In this document: positions 25,047 to 37,484 of the stretch, one piece after another
Numbering within the stretch: the first letter of the stretch is position 1
Layout: the number at the start of each line of letters is the position of its first letter
Assembly: GCA_029254215.1 (NCBI GenBank)
Contig: JAQWYA010000130.1
Location: 1-48,158 of the forward strand
Length of the DNA stretch: 48,158 bases
Reading direction: 5' to 3'
DNA from: Pseudorhodobacter sp.
GTDB lineage: Bacteria > Pseudomonadota > Alphaproteobacteria > Rhodobacterales > Rhodobacteraceae
Program-made: the position numbers and the translations under genes
The notes under the pieces: model-generated
Told to the model about the DNA's origin: nothing
The model's input: only the letters and a program-made list of their open reading frames with translations
Databases searched by the model: none

Positions 25047-25253
25047 TTAAAGACCGCCTTCGCGTTGGGCTTTCTTGCGCGCGAGTTTGCGCGCACGCCG
25101 GATCGCTTCAGCTTGCTCACGGGCTTTTTTAACGGAGGGTTTCTCGAAATGCTGCTTGAGCTTCATTTCGCGGAACACGCCTTCGCGCTGGAGCTTTTTC
25201 TTCAAGGCCCGAAGGGCTTGTTCGACGTTGTTATCGCGTACGCTGACCTGCAT
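25047..25253 (-). CDS. rpsU: 30S ribosomal protein S21
   Basis: A 68-residue, highly basic protein, [20 protein letters not shown] onward, ending in a Lys/Arg-rich helix. It matches S21, which binds near the 3' end of 16S rRNA and assists in translation initiation. AGGAAGGTGGTGACAACCAC precedes the ATG. It stands alone with its own terminator and is divergent from the COQ9-family gene; in many alphaproteobacteria it is also separate from dnaG and rpoD. Confidence 0.97.
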   Translation of the reverse strand: MQVSVRDNNVEQALRALKKKLQREGVFREMKLKQHFEKPSVKKAREQAEAIRRARKLARKKAQREGGL

Positions 25254-25445
25254 GTGGTTGTCACCACCTTCCTAAGTTAAATTTGCACGATTGTGCAGGC
25301 TCGTGGGCCATAGCAAAGCGCGACCCGCTTGTCCAGCTTCCCGGAAGGGTGCAGGCTGTGCGAGGATCTGGAAACACAAGGCGACCATGCTAGGTTTTCA
25401 ATCCAAGGACCGTTAGACCGGGCCAAGGAAGGATGGGAACGCAAG

Positions 25446-26177
25446 ATGACCAAGACCAAATCGCAGGATACTTCAGAATCGGCCCCGGAAACCGCCAAGG
25501 AAAGGCTTTTGGATGCCGCGCTGAACCATGTGCCCTTTGACGGCTGGTCCGATGTGACGCTGCGCGCTGCGATTGCCGATTCGGGGGTCGCCGAAGGCTT
25601 GGCCCGCGCTTTGTTCCCTCGGGGGGGCGTCGATCTGGCGCTGGCTTATCATCGGCGCGGGGACGCGTTGATGACCGAGCGTCTGGCGGCGATTGATCTG
25701 GGCGCGCTGCGCTATTCCGACAGGGTCGCCCGCGCCATCCGGGAACGGCTCGATCTGGTCGAGGATAAAGAGCTGGTCCGTCGCGGCACCACGCTGTTTG
25801 CGTTGCCGCAACACGCGCCCGAAGGGGCCAAGGCGATCTGGGGCACGGCGGATGCGATCTGGAAAGCGCTGGGCGATACATCGACCGATTTCAATTGGTA
25901 CTCCAAACGGGCGACGCTTTCTGCCGTCTATGGCTCCACCGTGCTGTTCTGGCTGGGGGATGACAGCCTAGGGCAACAAAATACTTGGGCCTTTCTGGAT
26001 CGGCGGATCGCGGATGTCATGCAGATCGAAAAGCTGAAAGCCTCGGTTCGGGATAATCCGATGGCGAAGGCCTTGCGCGAGGGGCCGTTTTCGGGTGCCA
26101 TGCGGCTGATGGAAAAGATAAAGCCGCCAGCGGCGCCGCAAATGCCCGACGATCTTCCGGGGCGCTTTCGGCCCTGA
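25446..26177 (+). CDS. COQ9-family protein
   Basis: A 243-residue member of the COQ9 family, which in mitochondria binds lipid and presents the ubiquinone precursor to the hydroxylase COQ7. It has the N-terminal TetR-like helical region (KERLLDAALNHVPFDGWSDV, and GGVDLALAYHRR) and the C-terminal STDFNWYSKRATLSAVYGST segment, the most conserved part of COQ9. The start at 25446 follows GGGAACGCAAG; the upstream extension of the frame is not conserved in appearance. A quinone oxidoreductase gene follows 40 nt later, so the pair may be an operon with a link to quinones. Confidence 0.92.
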   Translation: MTKTKSQDTSESAPETAKERLLDAALNHVPFDGWSDVTLRAAIADSGVAEGLARALFPRGGVDLALAYHRRGDALMTERLAAIDLGALRYSDRVARAIRERLDLVEDKELVRRGTTLFALPQHAPEGAKAIWGTADAIWKALGDTSTDFNWYSKRATLSAVYGSTVLFWLGDDSLGQQNTWAFLDRRIADVMQIEKLKASVRDNPMAKALREGPFSGAMRLMEKIKPPAAPQMPDDLPGRFRP

Positions 26178-26217
26178 CCCCAAGCGGGGCAAGAAGGCTG
26201 GCCTGAAAGGAAAGACG

Positions 26218-27213
26218 ATGTCCCTGCCGCATGCGATGCAAGCGATCGAAATCTCCTCTCCCGGAGGGCCGGAGGTTCTGCGTCCCTGTCAAGTGACGGT
26301 GCCGGTTCCGGGCCATGGCCAGATTGTCATTAAGGTGGCCTATGCAGGCGTGAACCGGCCCGATTGTTTGCAGCGTGCAGGCCTTTACGCCCCACCCGCC
26401 AGCGCCTCGCCCCTGCCGGGGTTGGAGGCTGCGGGGCATGTGGCTGCCGTTGGTCCGGGGGTCACAAGATGGGGCGTGGGCGATGCGGTCTGCGCCCTGC
26501 TGCCGGGGGGCGGCTATAGCGAATATGCCCTGACGCGCGCCGATCATGCCTTGCCCGTCCCCGCAGGGCTAAGCCTTGCCGAGGCTGCCTGCCTGCCGGA
26601 AACCTGCTTTACCGTCTGGTCCAATATGGTGATGCGCGGCGGTCTGCGCGCCGGAGAGCGTTTCTTGGTGCATGGCGGCTCTTCCGGGATCGGCACAACG
26701 GCGGTTCAGATCGCCCGTGCCTTGGGGGCCCGCGTCTTTGCCACCGCGGGCAGCGCCGAAAAATGCGAAGCTGTCGCCGCTTTGGGGGCGGAACGGGTGA
26801 TCCCTTACAAGGACACGGATTTCGTGGCCGAGATGAAGGCCCTTGGCGGGGTTGATCTTATTCTGGATATGGTCGGTGGCAGCTACTTGCCGCGCAATGT
26901 GCGCAGTCTGGCCGATGACGGGCGGCTTGTGCAGATCGCCTTTCTGACCGGGCCGAAGGTGGAACTGAACTTCGCCGAGGTCATGATGCGCAGGTTGACG
27001 ATCACCGGGTCTACCCTTCGTCCGCAATCCGATCTCGCCAAGGCCCGGATCGCCGCTGAAGTCGAGGCGCATGTCTGGCCGATGATCGCGCGGGGGGCTT
27101 TGCGCCCGGTGATGGACAGTGAATTCGCCTTGGAAAAAGCCTGTGACGCCCATGCCCGGATGGAGGGTGCCGGGCATATCGGCAAGATCGTTCTGAACGT
27201 CGCCGGGGGCTGA
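26218..27213 (+). CDS. NAD(P)H-quinone oxidoreductase, PIG3/QOR type
   Basis: A 331-residue member of the zinc-free medium-chain dehydrogenase family. AGGAAAGACG precedes the ATG. The N-terminal half has YAGVNRPDCLQRAGLY and PLPGLEAAGHVAAVG; the cofactor domain has FLVHGGSSGIGTTAVQIARA, with the AXXGXXG loop replaced by GSSGIG as in PIG3-type enzymes that prefer NADPH. No cysteine or histidine set for zinc is seen. It lies behind the COQ9-family gene on the same strand, consistent with a role in quinone reduction, although quinone specificity is not visible in the sequence. Confidence 0.9.
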   Translation: MSLPHAMQAIEISSPGGPEVLRPCQVTVPVPGHGQIVIKVAYAGVNRPDCLQRAGLYAPPASASPLPGLEAAGHVAAVGPGVTRWGVGDAVCALLPGGGYSEYALTRADHALPVPAGLSLAEAACLPETCFTVWSNMVMRGGLRAGERFLVHGGSSGIGTTAVQIARALGARVFATAGSAEKCEAVAALGAERVIPYKDTDFVAEMKALGGVDLILDMVGGSYLPRNVRSLADDGRLVQIAFLTGPKVELNFAEVMMRRLTITGSTLRPQSDLAKARIAAEVEAHVWPMIARGALRPVMDSEFALEKACDAHARMEGAGHIGKIVLNVAGG

Positions 27214-27228
27214 ACGCGCTGCCCGCCG

Positions 27229-28500
27229 CTAAAAGCGGGTCGGCAGGCAGGGCAGCATTTCAGCGGCGGGTTTGCGCCCCGCGATCAAGTCCGACACCAA
27301 CCGCGCGGTCACAGGCGCAAGTGTCAGGCCGACATGCCCATGACCATAGGCGTGAATAATCTCATCCCCGCCACGGCTTGGGCCGATCACGGGCAGGCTG
27401 TCGGGCATGGAGGGCCGAAAGCCCATCCAATCCCGGTCGGGTTTTCCAAGGTCCGGGAAAAACGCCCGCGCCCCCTCGATCAGCTTGGCAATCCGATGCG
27501 GAGAGGGGGGGGCCGTCAGCCCGCCAAGCTCCACCGTGCCTGCCACGCGCAGCCGCCCCGACATCGGGCACAGATAAAAGCCCCGCGACGTTGGGCAGGT
27601 CGGGCGCGTCAGACGCGGCGTTTTCATATCCCATTCGACATGATAGCCGCGCTCGGTATCTAGGGGCACCTTGTCGCCCGCTTGCAGCGCCAACGTCTTG
27701 GAATGGGCGCCCGCCGCGATGATCACACGGCTTGCGCGCAGTTTCAGGTCTTTGCCCCCCACCAGCACGCCACCTGCATCCCGCTGCAGGGTTTCGGCCC
27801 GCGCCCGGACAATCCGCACCCCGGCCGCCACCGCAGCCGCATGGATCAGGGCGACCATCTTGCCCGGATCCGACAGAAAAACCGCCTTCGTGAAATAGGC
27901 AGCACCGCCGGGCATCGGCGGCAATCCCGGCTCCATCGTGGCGAGGGTTGCGCTATCCACCATCTCAACCTGAATACCCAGCTTGCGGCGATAGGCCAGA
28001 TCTGACTGTGCCGCGCGAAATCCGGCAGCGGTTTCGTAGGCATAGAGGGCGCCCTGGCGCTGCATTAACTCCTTGCCGCCAATCTCGGTCGCGAGGTCTT
28101 CCCATTCGGGCAAGGCATTTGCCATCAGCCCGGCAATGGCTGCGGCATTGGCGCGGGCAGCGGCGGGCAGGCTTTGCCGCGCAAAGCGCATCAGCCAGGG
28201 CGCAAGGCTTGGCAATGCGCTGTGGCGCAGGCTGAGGGGTGAATTGCGGTTGAACAGCAGCGAGGGCAGGTTGCGCAAGACATCAGGCGTGCCAACGGGT
28301 TGGACCGCATAATCTGCAATCGTGCCCGCGTTGCCGTAAGAGGCCCCTGCGCCCGGATCGCCGGGATCAACCAGCGTCACATCGCGCCCCTCGCGCGCCA
28401 GACGCACGGCGATGGTCAAGCCGATCACCCCCGCGCCGAGGATCGCGATTTCGGTCGGGTTCTGCCGGGGCCGGGGCGGGCTTTGCTTGGGCTGGGTCAT
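27229..28500 (-). CDS. FAD-dependent D-amino acid dehydrogenase-like oxidoreductase
   Basis: A 423-residue DAO-family flavoprotein related to DadA. The N-terminal FAD loop is IAILGAGVIGLTIAVRLARE at about 18-37, followed by GASYGNAGTIA; the C-terminus has GFRPSMPDSLPVIGPSR and HAYGHGHVGLTLAPVTARLV, both typical of DadA-type enzymes. It would oxidise a D-amino acid to the 2-oxo acid and pass electrons to the respiratory chain; the substrate may equally be hydroxyproline or another cyclic imino acid. Its ATG overlaps the VOC gene stop by four bases. Confidence 0.85.
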   Translation of the reverse strand: MTQPKQSPPRPRQNPTEIAILGAGVIGLTIAVRLAREGRDVTLVDPGDPGAGASYGNAGTIADYAVQPVGTPDVLRNLPSLLFNRNSPLSLRHSALPSLAPWLMRFARQSLPAAARANAAAIAGLMANALPEWEDLATEIGGKELMQRQGALYAYETAAGFRAAQSDLAYRRKLGIQVEMVDSATLATMEPGLPPMPGGAAYFTKAVFLSDPGKMVALIHAAAVAAGVRIVRARAETLQRDAGGVLVGGKDLKLRASRVIIAAGAHSKTLALQAGDKVPLDTERGYHVEWDMKTPRLTRPTCPTSRGFYLCPMSGRLRVAGTVELGGLTAPPSPHRIAKLIEGARAFFPDLGKPDRDWMGFRPSMPDSLPVIGPSRGGDEIIHAYGHGHVGLTLAPVTARLVSDLIAGRKPAAEMLPCLPTRF

Positions 28501-28868
28501 GGGTAGCGGCTCACCTCGATCAGGTTCCCGTCAGGATCATTGAAATAGACCGACAGGAACGGCCCTTGCGCCCCTGTCTTTTCAACCGGGCCTTCCAGAA
28601 TGGCAATGCCTTGCGCCGAAAGATGCGCAACAATGCTGTCCAACGGGTCTTTGGTGATCACGCAAAGATCCCCCGACCCGATGCAGGCATGATTGCGCGT
28701 TTCCTGCCCCAAACGCTGCAGATTGATTTTCTGCGCGCCGACCTGCAAGGCAATCCGCCCCGCCCCGAAACGGACCGTCGGCAGCCCCAAGGCCCGGCCA
28801 TAAAAAGCCGCCGCTGCTTCGGGGTCGCGCACCGTCAGGACAAGGTGGTCGATCGCTTCAATCATCAA
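28497..28868 (-). CDS. VOC-family glyoxalase-like protein
   Basis: A 123-residue protein with the paired beta-alpha-beta-beta-beta units of the vicinal-oxygen-chelate fold: IDHLVLTVRDPEAAAAFYGR at the start, the loop GPVEKTGAQGPFLSVYFNDP, and DGNLIEVSRYP at the end. The first His and final Glu are the usual metal ligands. The family covers glyoxalases, dioxygenases and antibiotic-binding proteins, so no reaction is assigned. It overlaps the following DadA-like gene (ATGA), which suggests a common pathway. Confidence 0.88.
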   Translation of the reverse strand: MMIEAIDHLVLTVRDPEAAAAFYGRALGLPTVRFGAGRIALQVGAQKINLQRLGQETRNHACIGSGDLCVITKDPLDSIVAHLSAQGIAILEGPVEKTGAQGPFLSVYFNDPDGNLIEVSRYP

Positions 28869-28952
28869 AAGAAAGGTTCCGTTGCCGCTTTGGCTGCACG
28901 CTAGCCTCTCGCAAGCCGAGTTGCCAGCCTGTTCGCGACACAGGCGCGCGCG

Positions 28953-29885
28953 TCAGTACCCACGCGCAAGATCGACCAAATGCAAAAAGGGCAGCCCCGC
29001 CTCGCCGCGCCGGATATTCTCGACGATCACACGCGAAGCGCTTTGGGGTCGGGTCTCTGCCGCGATATGCGGGGTGACGGTCACGCCGGGATGGGACCAA
29101 AACGGATGCGCTGCGGGCAAAGGCTCGGTTCTGAAGACATCCAGCGTCGCATGGCCGATCTGGCCGCTGTCAAGGGCGGCGATCAGGGCATCATCGTCGA
29201 TCAGTGGCCCGCGGCCGGGGTTCAGGATCACCGCGCCCTTGGGCATCAGAGCAAGCCTTTCGGCGTTCAACAGCCCCTGAGTGTCCGGCGTTGAGGGCAG
29301 CAGCAAAACCGCGATCTGCGCACAGCCAAGGGCGGAACGCAGGCCGTCTTCACCATGCAGGCAAGGCAATCCCTCCAGCGTTTTTGGGGTCCTGCTCCAG
29401 CCTGTCACGGGAAAACCAAGGGCTTGCAGCGCCCTTGCACAGGCTTCGCCCAAAGCCCCCATGCCCAGCATCGCAATCGGGCGTTCAGAGGCGATCGGCG
29501 GGCAGGTCGGATCCCAGATATGGGCGGGGTTGATGATGTGGCGGTCCATCCCCAGATGGTGCCGCAGGCAATGGCCGACAACCCATTCCACCATTCCCGA
29601 GGTCAGCGCCGGGTCCACCATCCGGCACAAGGGCTGGGTCAGTCCGGGCAATGAGACGATCTTTTCAACGCCCGCCCAGAGGTTCAGAACCGCCTTCGTG
29701 CGGGTGAAGGGCGTGAAATCCGCGATCTCTCCGCCTGGGGCGAAGATGACGTAATCCACGGCAGAGGGGTCGTCACATTGCGGCGAAAGCTGCGCCTCGA
29801 TCCCGGCTTCGGCAAGGGCTGTGCGCAGGGGGGCCGCATAATCGGGCCAGCGCGATTGTCCGGCGGCAAAGTAAATCGTCAGCAC
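28953..29885 (-). CDS. 2-hydroxyacid dehydrogenase, GhrA-like
   Basis: A 310-residue enzyme of the D-2-hydroxyacid dehydrogenase family, close in length to E. coli GhrA (312), which reduces glyoxylate and hydroxypyruvate. It has the cofactor loop MLGMGALGEACARALQALGF, the catalytic arginine in VILNPGRGPLIDD, the acid in FRTEPLPAAHPFW and the histidine in VTPHIAAET. The GTG at 29885 with AAGGA before it is the likely start; the upstream frame is a shadow of rodA. It lies 31 nt behind the rodA stop and may be the last gene of the cell-shape transcript. Confidence 0.9.
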   Translation of the reverse strand: MLTIYFAAGQSRWPDYAAPLRTALAEAGIEAQLSPQCDDPSAVDYVIFAPGGEIADFTPFTRTKAVLNLWAGVEKIVSLPGLTQPLCRMVDPALTSGMVEWVVGHCLRHHLGMDRHIINPAHIWDPTCPPIASERPIAMLGMGALGEACARALQALGFPVTGWSRTPKTLEGLPCLHGEDGLRSALGCAQIAVLLLPSTPDTQGLLNAERLALMPKGAVILNPGRGPLIDDDALIAALDSGQIGHATLDVFRTEPLPAAHPFWSHPGVTVTPHIAAETRPQSASRVIVENIRRGEAGLPFLHLVDLARGY

Positions 29886-29916
29886 GGTTTTGTCCTTTCC
29901 GAAGCAGAACGGCCCC

Positions 29917-31056
29917 TTATCGGGGGCGGTGAACATGGGCGCTTTGCACCAATCCGAAGGCAGCCAGAAGCACCAGCATGGAAGAGCCGCCGTAGGACAC
30001 CAGCGGCAAAGGTACGCCGACAACCGGTGCCAAGCCCATCACCATCAGCATATTGACGGCAAAGTAGAAAAAGAAGGTGGCGGCGATGCCAAGCGTCACA
30101 AGGCTGGCAAAACGATCCTTGTTTTGCAGTGCGCTGGCGATGCAAAAGGCCAGAACCAGCGTGTAAAGCCCCAAAAGAGAGAAGGCGCCGATAAAGCCGA
30201 ATTCCTCGGCCAGCGTGGTAAAGATGAAGTCCGTATGCTTTTCGGGCAGGAAGTTCAGCCGGCTCTGGGTGCCTTGCATGAAGCCCCGGCCCGCCCAGCC
30301 GCCCGATCCCAGCGCGATCTTGGCCTGTGTGATATGATAGCCTGAGCCCAGAGGGTCGCTCGACGGGTCCAGAAAGGTGTCGATCCGCCGATACTGGTAA
30401 TCCTTCAGCAATTGCCACTCGGTCCCGCGTGAGGTCAGAACCGCCGCAACCGCGCCCGCCCCCAAAGCAAAAACCGCCCCGAAGTAAAGCCAGCTGACAC
30501 CGGCGCAGAACATCACAACCGCCCCGCCCCCCATCAGCAAAAGCGCCGTTCCCAGATCGGGCTGGCCCAGCACCAGAACGGTTGGCAGAAGGATCAGAAA
30601 GACCGGGATCATCACCCACAGCGGGCGCGAGGTTTTCTTGATGTCCAGCCAGTCGTAATAGGCGGCAAGCAGCATCACCAAGGTCACCTTGGAAAGCTCA
30701 GAGGGTTGCAGCCGGAGCGGCCCCAACTCGATCCAGCGCTGTGCGCCCATGCCGACAGAGCCAAAGAACTCGACCGCAAGCAGAAGCAGGATGGAGCCGC
30801 CATAGGCAAGCCCCGCCATGTTGCGCCAGAACCAGATCGGCACGAAGGCGACAAAAAACATCACCGACATCCCCAGAAGAAACCGTTTCATCTGAGGTTC
30901 CGCCCAGACGGACAAGCGCCCGCCCGCAACGGAATAAAGCATCAGAAAACCGACCGATGCGATGGCCACAAGCAAGACGACCAAGGCCCAATTCACATAA
31001 AGGATCTTGGAAAACCCGGTGGGTACGGTTTTGACGCGATATTCTAGAAAGCTCAT
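29917..31056 (-). CDS. rodA: Rod-shape peptidoglycan glycosyltransferase RodA
   Basis: RodA is the SEDS glycan polymerase of the elongasome and works with PBP2. The 379-residue protein has about ten membrane helices and the SEDS motifs LGPLRLQPSELSKV, VLGQPDLGTALLL, FLPEKHTDFIFTTLAEEFG and GVPLPLVSYGGSSM. The catalytic aspartate of SEDS proteins lies in the large periplasmic loop, in the YQYRRIDTFLDPSSDP region or near it. Its ATG overlaps the mrdA stop by four bases. Confidence 0.96.
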   Translation of the reverse strand: MSFLEYRVKTVPTGFSKILYVNWALVVLLVAIASVGFLMLYSVAGGRLSVWAEPQMKRFLLGMSVMFFVAFVPIWFWRNMAGLAYGGSILLLLAVEFFGSVGMGAQRWIELGPLRLQPSELSKVTLVMLLAAYYDWLDIKKTSRPLWVMIPVFLILLPTVLVLGQPDLGTALLLMGGGAVVMFCAGVSWLYFGAVFALGAGAVAAVLTSRGTEWQLLKDYQYRRIDTFLDPSSDPLGSGYHITQAKIALGSGGWAGRGFMQGTQSRLNFLPEKHTDFIFTTLAEEFGFIGAFSLLGLYTLVLAFCIASALQNKDRFASLVTLGIAATFFFYFAVNMLMVMGLAPVVGVPLPLVSYGGSSMLVLLAAFGLVQSAHVHRPR

Positions 31057-32993
31057 GCTCGTGAACTGCCGGGGGCTGATCCATCGGGGTCACGCAGGGG
31101 CATGTTGCGATGCATGGTTTCAATCCGATTGCGCTGCGAGGCAGGATAGGCCGAGAGCGGCGGGATGCCATCGCTGAGCGCCCGCAGCAACAGGTCGCGC
31201 CCGATCGGGGCCGCTGCGGTTGAGCCGCCGCCGCCATGTTCCACCACCACCGCAACCGCGTAGCGAGGGGCTTCGAACGGCGCAAAACCCACGAACAAGG
31301 CGTGGTCGCGCCGGTTCCATGGCAAGGCGTCATTGCTGATCACCCCCCGCGCCCGTTCCGCGGCGGTAATGTTGCGCACCTGACTGGTGCCGGTCTTGCC
31401 TGCCAGTTGCATCGTGTTATCCGCGATCCGCGACGAATAGGCGGTTCCGCGCTGGCTGTTGCTGACCGCGAACATGCCCTGCTGCACGGCGCGCAAGATC
31501 TGTGGGCTGATCCCCAGATCTGCGGCGGGGGCGATTGGTGTCTGGGTCTCGGCAATGGAATGGATGAGCCGCGGCGAGACCGCCCGCCCCGAGGCAATCC
31601 GAGAGGTCATCACCGCCAATTGCAGCGGCGAGGTCAGCACATAACCCTGCCCAATCGAGGCGTTGACCGTATCGCCGATCCGCCATTCCTGCCCGTAACG
31701 CTCTTGCTTCCACTGTTTGTTCGGCATCAGCCCGTCGGTGATCGCCGACATCGGAATGTCATGCCGCTCGCCCAAGCCCAGCTTGCGCCCCATTTCGGCG
31801 ATCTTGTCGATCCCGACCTTCAGGGCGATATCGTAGTAATAGACATCGCAGCTTTCCGCGAGCGAGCGCTCCAGCGACACGCGGCCATGGCCACCCCGCT
31901 TCCAGCAGTGAAAGCGTCTGCCCCCGACCTCATAATGCCCCGGACAATTGACCGAGGTGGAGGTGGTGATCAGCCCCGCCTCCAGGGCCGCAAGCGCGGT
32001 CACCATCTTGAAGGTGGACCCCGGCGGATAAGCGCCCTGCACCGTCTTATTCGCCAAGGGGCGGTGATCGTTTTCGGTCAGCGCGTTGTAATCGGCATGG
32101 CTGATGCCCCGCACAAACAGGTTCGGATCAAAAGACGGGGCCGAGGCGATGGCCAGAATATCGCCGTTCTGCACGTCCATCACGACGGCTGCGGCTGATT
32201 CCTCCCCCAGCCGCGCCTGCGCGTAATTCTGCACATCGGCGTCAATCGTCAGCCGGATATCGGCACCCGGATCGCCCTCCTGGCGGCCCAATTCGCGCAT
32301 CACCCGGCCCACGGCATTGACTTCGACCCGGCGGTTCCCGGCCCGGCCGCGCAAGTCGCCCTCCATCCAAGTTTCCACACCGATCTTGCCGATCTGGAAC
32401 TTGGGCGTTTGCAGCAAGGGGTCCGGTTCCTCCAGCTTGGCCAGATCGCGTTCGCTGACCGGGCCGACATAACCCACGACATGCGCAAAATCGGTATCGC
32501 GCGGGTAAACTCGGCTCAGCCCGAATTCCGGCGATACACCGGGCAGGGCAGGGGCGTTGATCGCCACGGTCGAGACATCTTCCCAGCTAAGGCGGTCCGC
32601 CACGATGATCGGCAGGGGGCTGCGCCGCTTGGCCTCTTTCATCGCGCGGTCGAAATCATCGGGCGAGACGGGCATGATCCGAGCAATGCGCTGCAACACA
32701 TCTTCCACGTCGCCCGCATCATCGCGACTGATCACCACGCGGTAATTCTGTTCATTCCCCGCAATCAGTTTGCCGTTGCGGTCAAAGATCTGGCCTCGGG
32801 CCGGGGGGATCAGCCGGATCGAGATGCGGTTGTCTTCGGCCAGAAGGCGGAATTCATCGGCCTGATCGACCTGCATGTGACGCATCCGCGCGCCCAGCAA
32901 GGCGACCACGGCCAGCATGGAACCGCCCAGAAACAGCCCGCGCCGCGAAACCTTGCGCGCGCTTTCCTCGGTGTCGCGGGCTGAACGTCTCAT
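31053..32993 (-). CDS. mrdA: Penicillin-binding protein 2 (elongasome transpeptidase)
   Basis: The 646-residue class B PBP cross-links peptidoglycan during side-wall growth. A cytoplasmic start precedes one membrane segment at about 18-36, then the pedestal region and the transpeptidase domain. The active-site serine motif is S326-T-F-K329, the second motif S381-C-D383 and the third K533-T-G-T. It overlaps mreD upstream and rodA downstream by four bases each, so PBP2 and its SEDS partner are translationally coupled, as expected for a complex with fixed stoichiometry. Confidence 0.96.
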   Translation of the reverse strand: MRRSARDTEESARKVSRRGLFLGGSMLAVVALLGARMRHMQVDQADEFRLLAEDNRISIRLIPPARGQIFDRNGKLIAGNEQNYRVVISRDDAGDVEDVLQRIARIMPVSPDDFDRAMKEAKRRSPLPIIVADRLSWEDVSTVAINAPALPGVSPEFGLSRVYPRDTDFAHVVGYVGPVSERDLAKLEEPDPLLQTPKFQIGKIGVETWMEGDLRGRAGNRRVEVNAVGRVMRELGRQEGDPGADIRLTIDADVQNYAQARLGEESAAAVVMDVQNGDILAIASAPSFDPNLFVRGISHADYNALTENDHRPLANKTVQGAYPPGSTFKMVTALAALEAGLITTSTSVNCPGHYEVGGRRFHCWKRGGHGRVSLERSLAESCDVYYYDIALKVGIDKIAEMGRKLGLGERHDIPMSAITDGLMPNKQWKQERYGQEWRIGDTVNASIGQGYVLTSPLQLAVMTSRIASGRAVSPRLIHSIAETQTPIAPAADLGISPQILRAVQQGMFAVSNSQRGTAYSSRIADNTMQLAGKTGTSQVRNITAAERARGVISNDALPWNRRDHALFVGFAPFEAPRYAVAVVVEHGGGGSTAAAPIGRDLLLRALSDGIPPLSAYPASQRNRIETMHRNMPLRDPDGSAPGSSRA

Positions 32994-33529
32994 AGCCGTC
33001 TCCCCATTTCATCCAACTCGCCGGCAAGGGGTTTGCGCAGGTTGATGGCCACGCGCAGCGCCCCCACAATCAGCGGGTACATTATGATCGAGCCGACCGT
33101 TTGCGCAAAGGCAAAACCAAAGCTGGGCTGGCTCATGAAGGCCACGGCAAAGGCAAGGCGATAGGCCAGCAGCATCGCCGCCATAACCCCCGCAATTAGC
33201 AGCCATTCCGCCGCAAAGCCCAATTCCCGCGTCAGCGCGGACCGCCCCCGCAGGAACTCCGTGGCCAGCACGACGATCGCCGTCCAAAGCCCCGGCGGGC
33301 GCATCAGGATCATGTCTTCGACCAGCACAACGGCGGCGATGAGGGGGGCGGGCAGGTGATCGGGGCGCTGCGTGACCCAGGCCAGCATCAGGCAAAGCAT
33401 GATATCAGGGCCGGGCCAGGCCCCCGCCTCTCCGCCCACCGGCAGCAGACGCAGAAACAAAAGCCCAAGCGATATGGCCACGAACAAGCCGCGATAAAGC
33501 CAAAGCCCGCCGCGCGACGCGTCAACCAT
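32990..33529 (-). CDS. mreD: Rod shape-determining protein MreD
   Basis: A 179-residue inner-membrane protein of about five hydrophobic segments. MreD sequences are weakly conserved; the assignment rests on topology, length and position between mreC and mrdA. It overlaps mreC by 8 nt at its start and mrdA by 4 nt at its end. It links MreB and MreC to the PBP2-RodA enzymes. Confidence 0.92.
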   Translation of the reverse strand: MVDASRGGLWLYRGLFVAISLGLLFLRLLPVGGEAGAWPGPDIMLCLMLAWVTQRPDHLPAPLIAAVVLVEDMILMRPPGLWTAIVVLATEFLRGRSALTRELGFAAEWLLIAGVMAAMLLAYRLAFAVAFMSQPSFGFAFAQTVGSIIMYPLIVGALRVAINLRKPLAGELDEMGRRL

Positions 33530-34445
33530 CCTGCGCCTCCGGCTGCGGGTTTTCGGAATCGATTTCCGGGGCGGGAAGCGTCACTGGATCTGCCACCAGA
33601 CCGCCCGGATCACTGATCGGCTCCAGCTCGTGGCTGCGCAGAACCCGCAGAAACTCCAGCCGTTCATAATCGGCGGCAAGCCGCACGCGCAGGCGGCGGT
33701 CGTTGCTTTGCGCGACCGTCCCCACCAGAAGCCCCGCCGGAAACACCTTGCCATCGCCCGATGTAATGACCTGATCGCCGGGCCGCACCAGATCGGGCTT
33801 TTCCAGAAATTCGAGCAGCGGTGCAGGCGTGTTGTCGCCGGAAATCAAACCCCTTTGGCCGGAAGGCTGCACCGTGACAGGGATGCGGCTGTTGCTGTCG
33901 GTCAGCAAAATCACCCGCGCGGTACGGTCCCCCACGCCCGAGATCCGGCCCACAAGGCCGATACCATCCATCGTGGCCCAGCCATCGCGCAGCCCATCCC
34001 GCGCGCCCACATTCAACAGAACGGACTGGCGGAAAGGGCTGCCGCTATCGGCCAGAACCACGCCTGTCACATGGGTCAGTTTCGGGTCCAGCCGGACCTG
34101 ATTAAGGTCCATCAGCCGCGCGTTCTTTTGTTCCAGTTGTAGTGCGGCCTCTTTCCAGGCCTTCATCTGCTGCAATTCACGCCGCAACTCTTGGTTTTGT
34201 TCATAGATGCGGGCATAGGCCTGAAAATTCTCGACCATGCCGATGGCTTTGGTCACAGGAACCAAGGCCCAATCCATGTTGGGAACAACCGTATCCACAA
34301 GCGCGGTGCGAAACCGTTCCACCCGAGGGCTGTCGATCCGCCACATCAGAAAGACGCCAAGCAGGGCAATCACCAGCACACCGACCAGAATACGCCGGAG
34401 CGGGCGGGTATACTCTTCCGGAGATGTCCGGTTCTTTGCCACCAT
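33522..34445 (-). CDS. mreC: Rod shape-determining protein MreC
   Basis: The 307-residue protein has a short cytoplasmic start, one membrane helix at about 17-35, a coiled coil around 67-105 and the MreC beta domain with TGVVLADSGSPFRQSVLLNVG and VGRISGVGDRTARVILLTD. It is the periplasmic scaffold that activates PBP2. The C-terminal 50 residues are acidic and proline-rich and probably disordered. The gene is 65 nt from the mreB stop and overlaps mreD by 8 nt. Confidence 0.95.
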   Translation of the reverse strand: MVAKNRTSPEEYTRPLRRILVGVLVIALLGVFLMWRIDSPRVERFRTALVDTVVPNMDWALVPVTKAIGMVENFQAYARIYEQNQELRRELQQMKAWKEAALQLEQKNARLMDLNQVRLDPKLTHVTGVVLADSGSPFRQSVLLNVGARDGLRDGWATMDGIGLVGRISGVGDRTARVILLTDSNSRIPVTVQPSGQRGLISGDNTPAPLLEFLEKPDLVRPGDQVITSGDGKVFPAGLLVGTVAQSNDRRLRVRLAADYERLEFLRVLRSHELEPISDPGGLVADPVTLPAPEIDSENPQPEAQDG

Positions 34446-34510
34446 AGCCTCGCGTCAGCAGTCGATCCGGGTTTTGCCCGCCCCCAGTTAGCGGGAGGCG
34501 GTGCAGCGCG

Positions 34511-37433
<2,923 letters not shown>

Positions 37434-37484
37434 GGGGATGTCTTTCCAATTATCCGTTAGCCTTTGCGTTTTGGGCGCTGGTCA

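Noticed and set aside
37449-37484. Second mini-ORF (GTG start, 11 codons) between the leuA hairpin and leuA
   Set aside because: It has no leucine run, a poor start and no supporting structure; it looks like chance.
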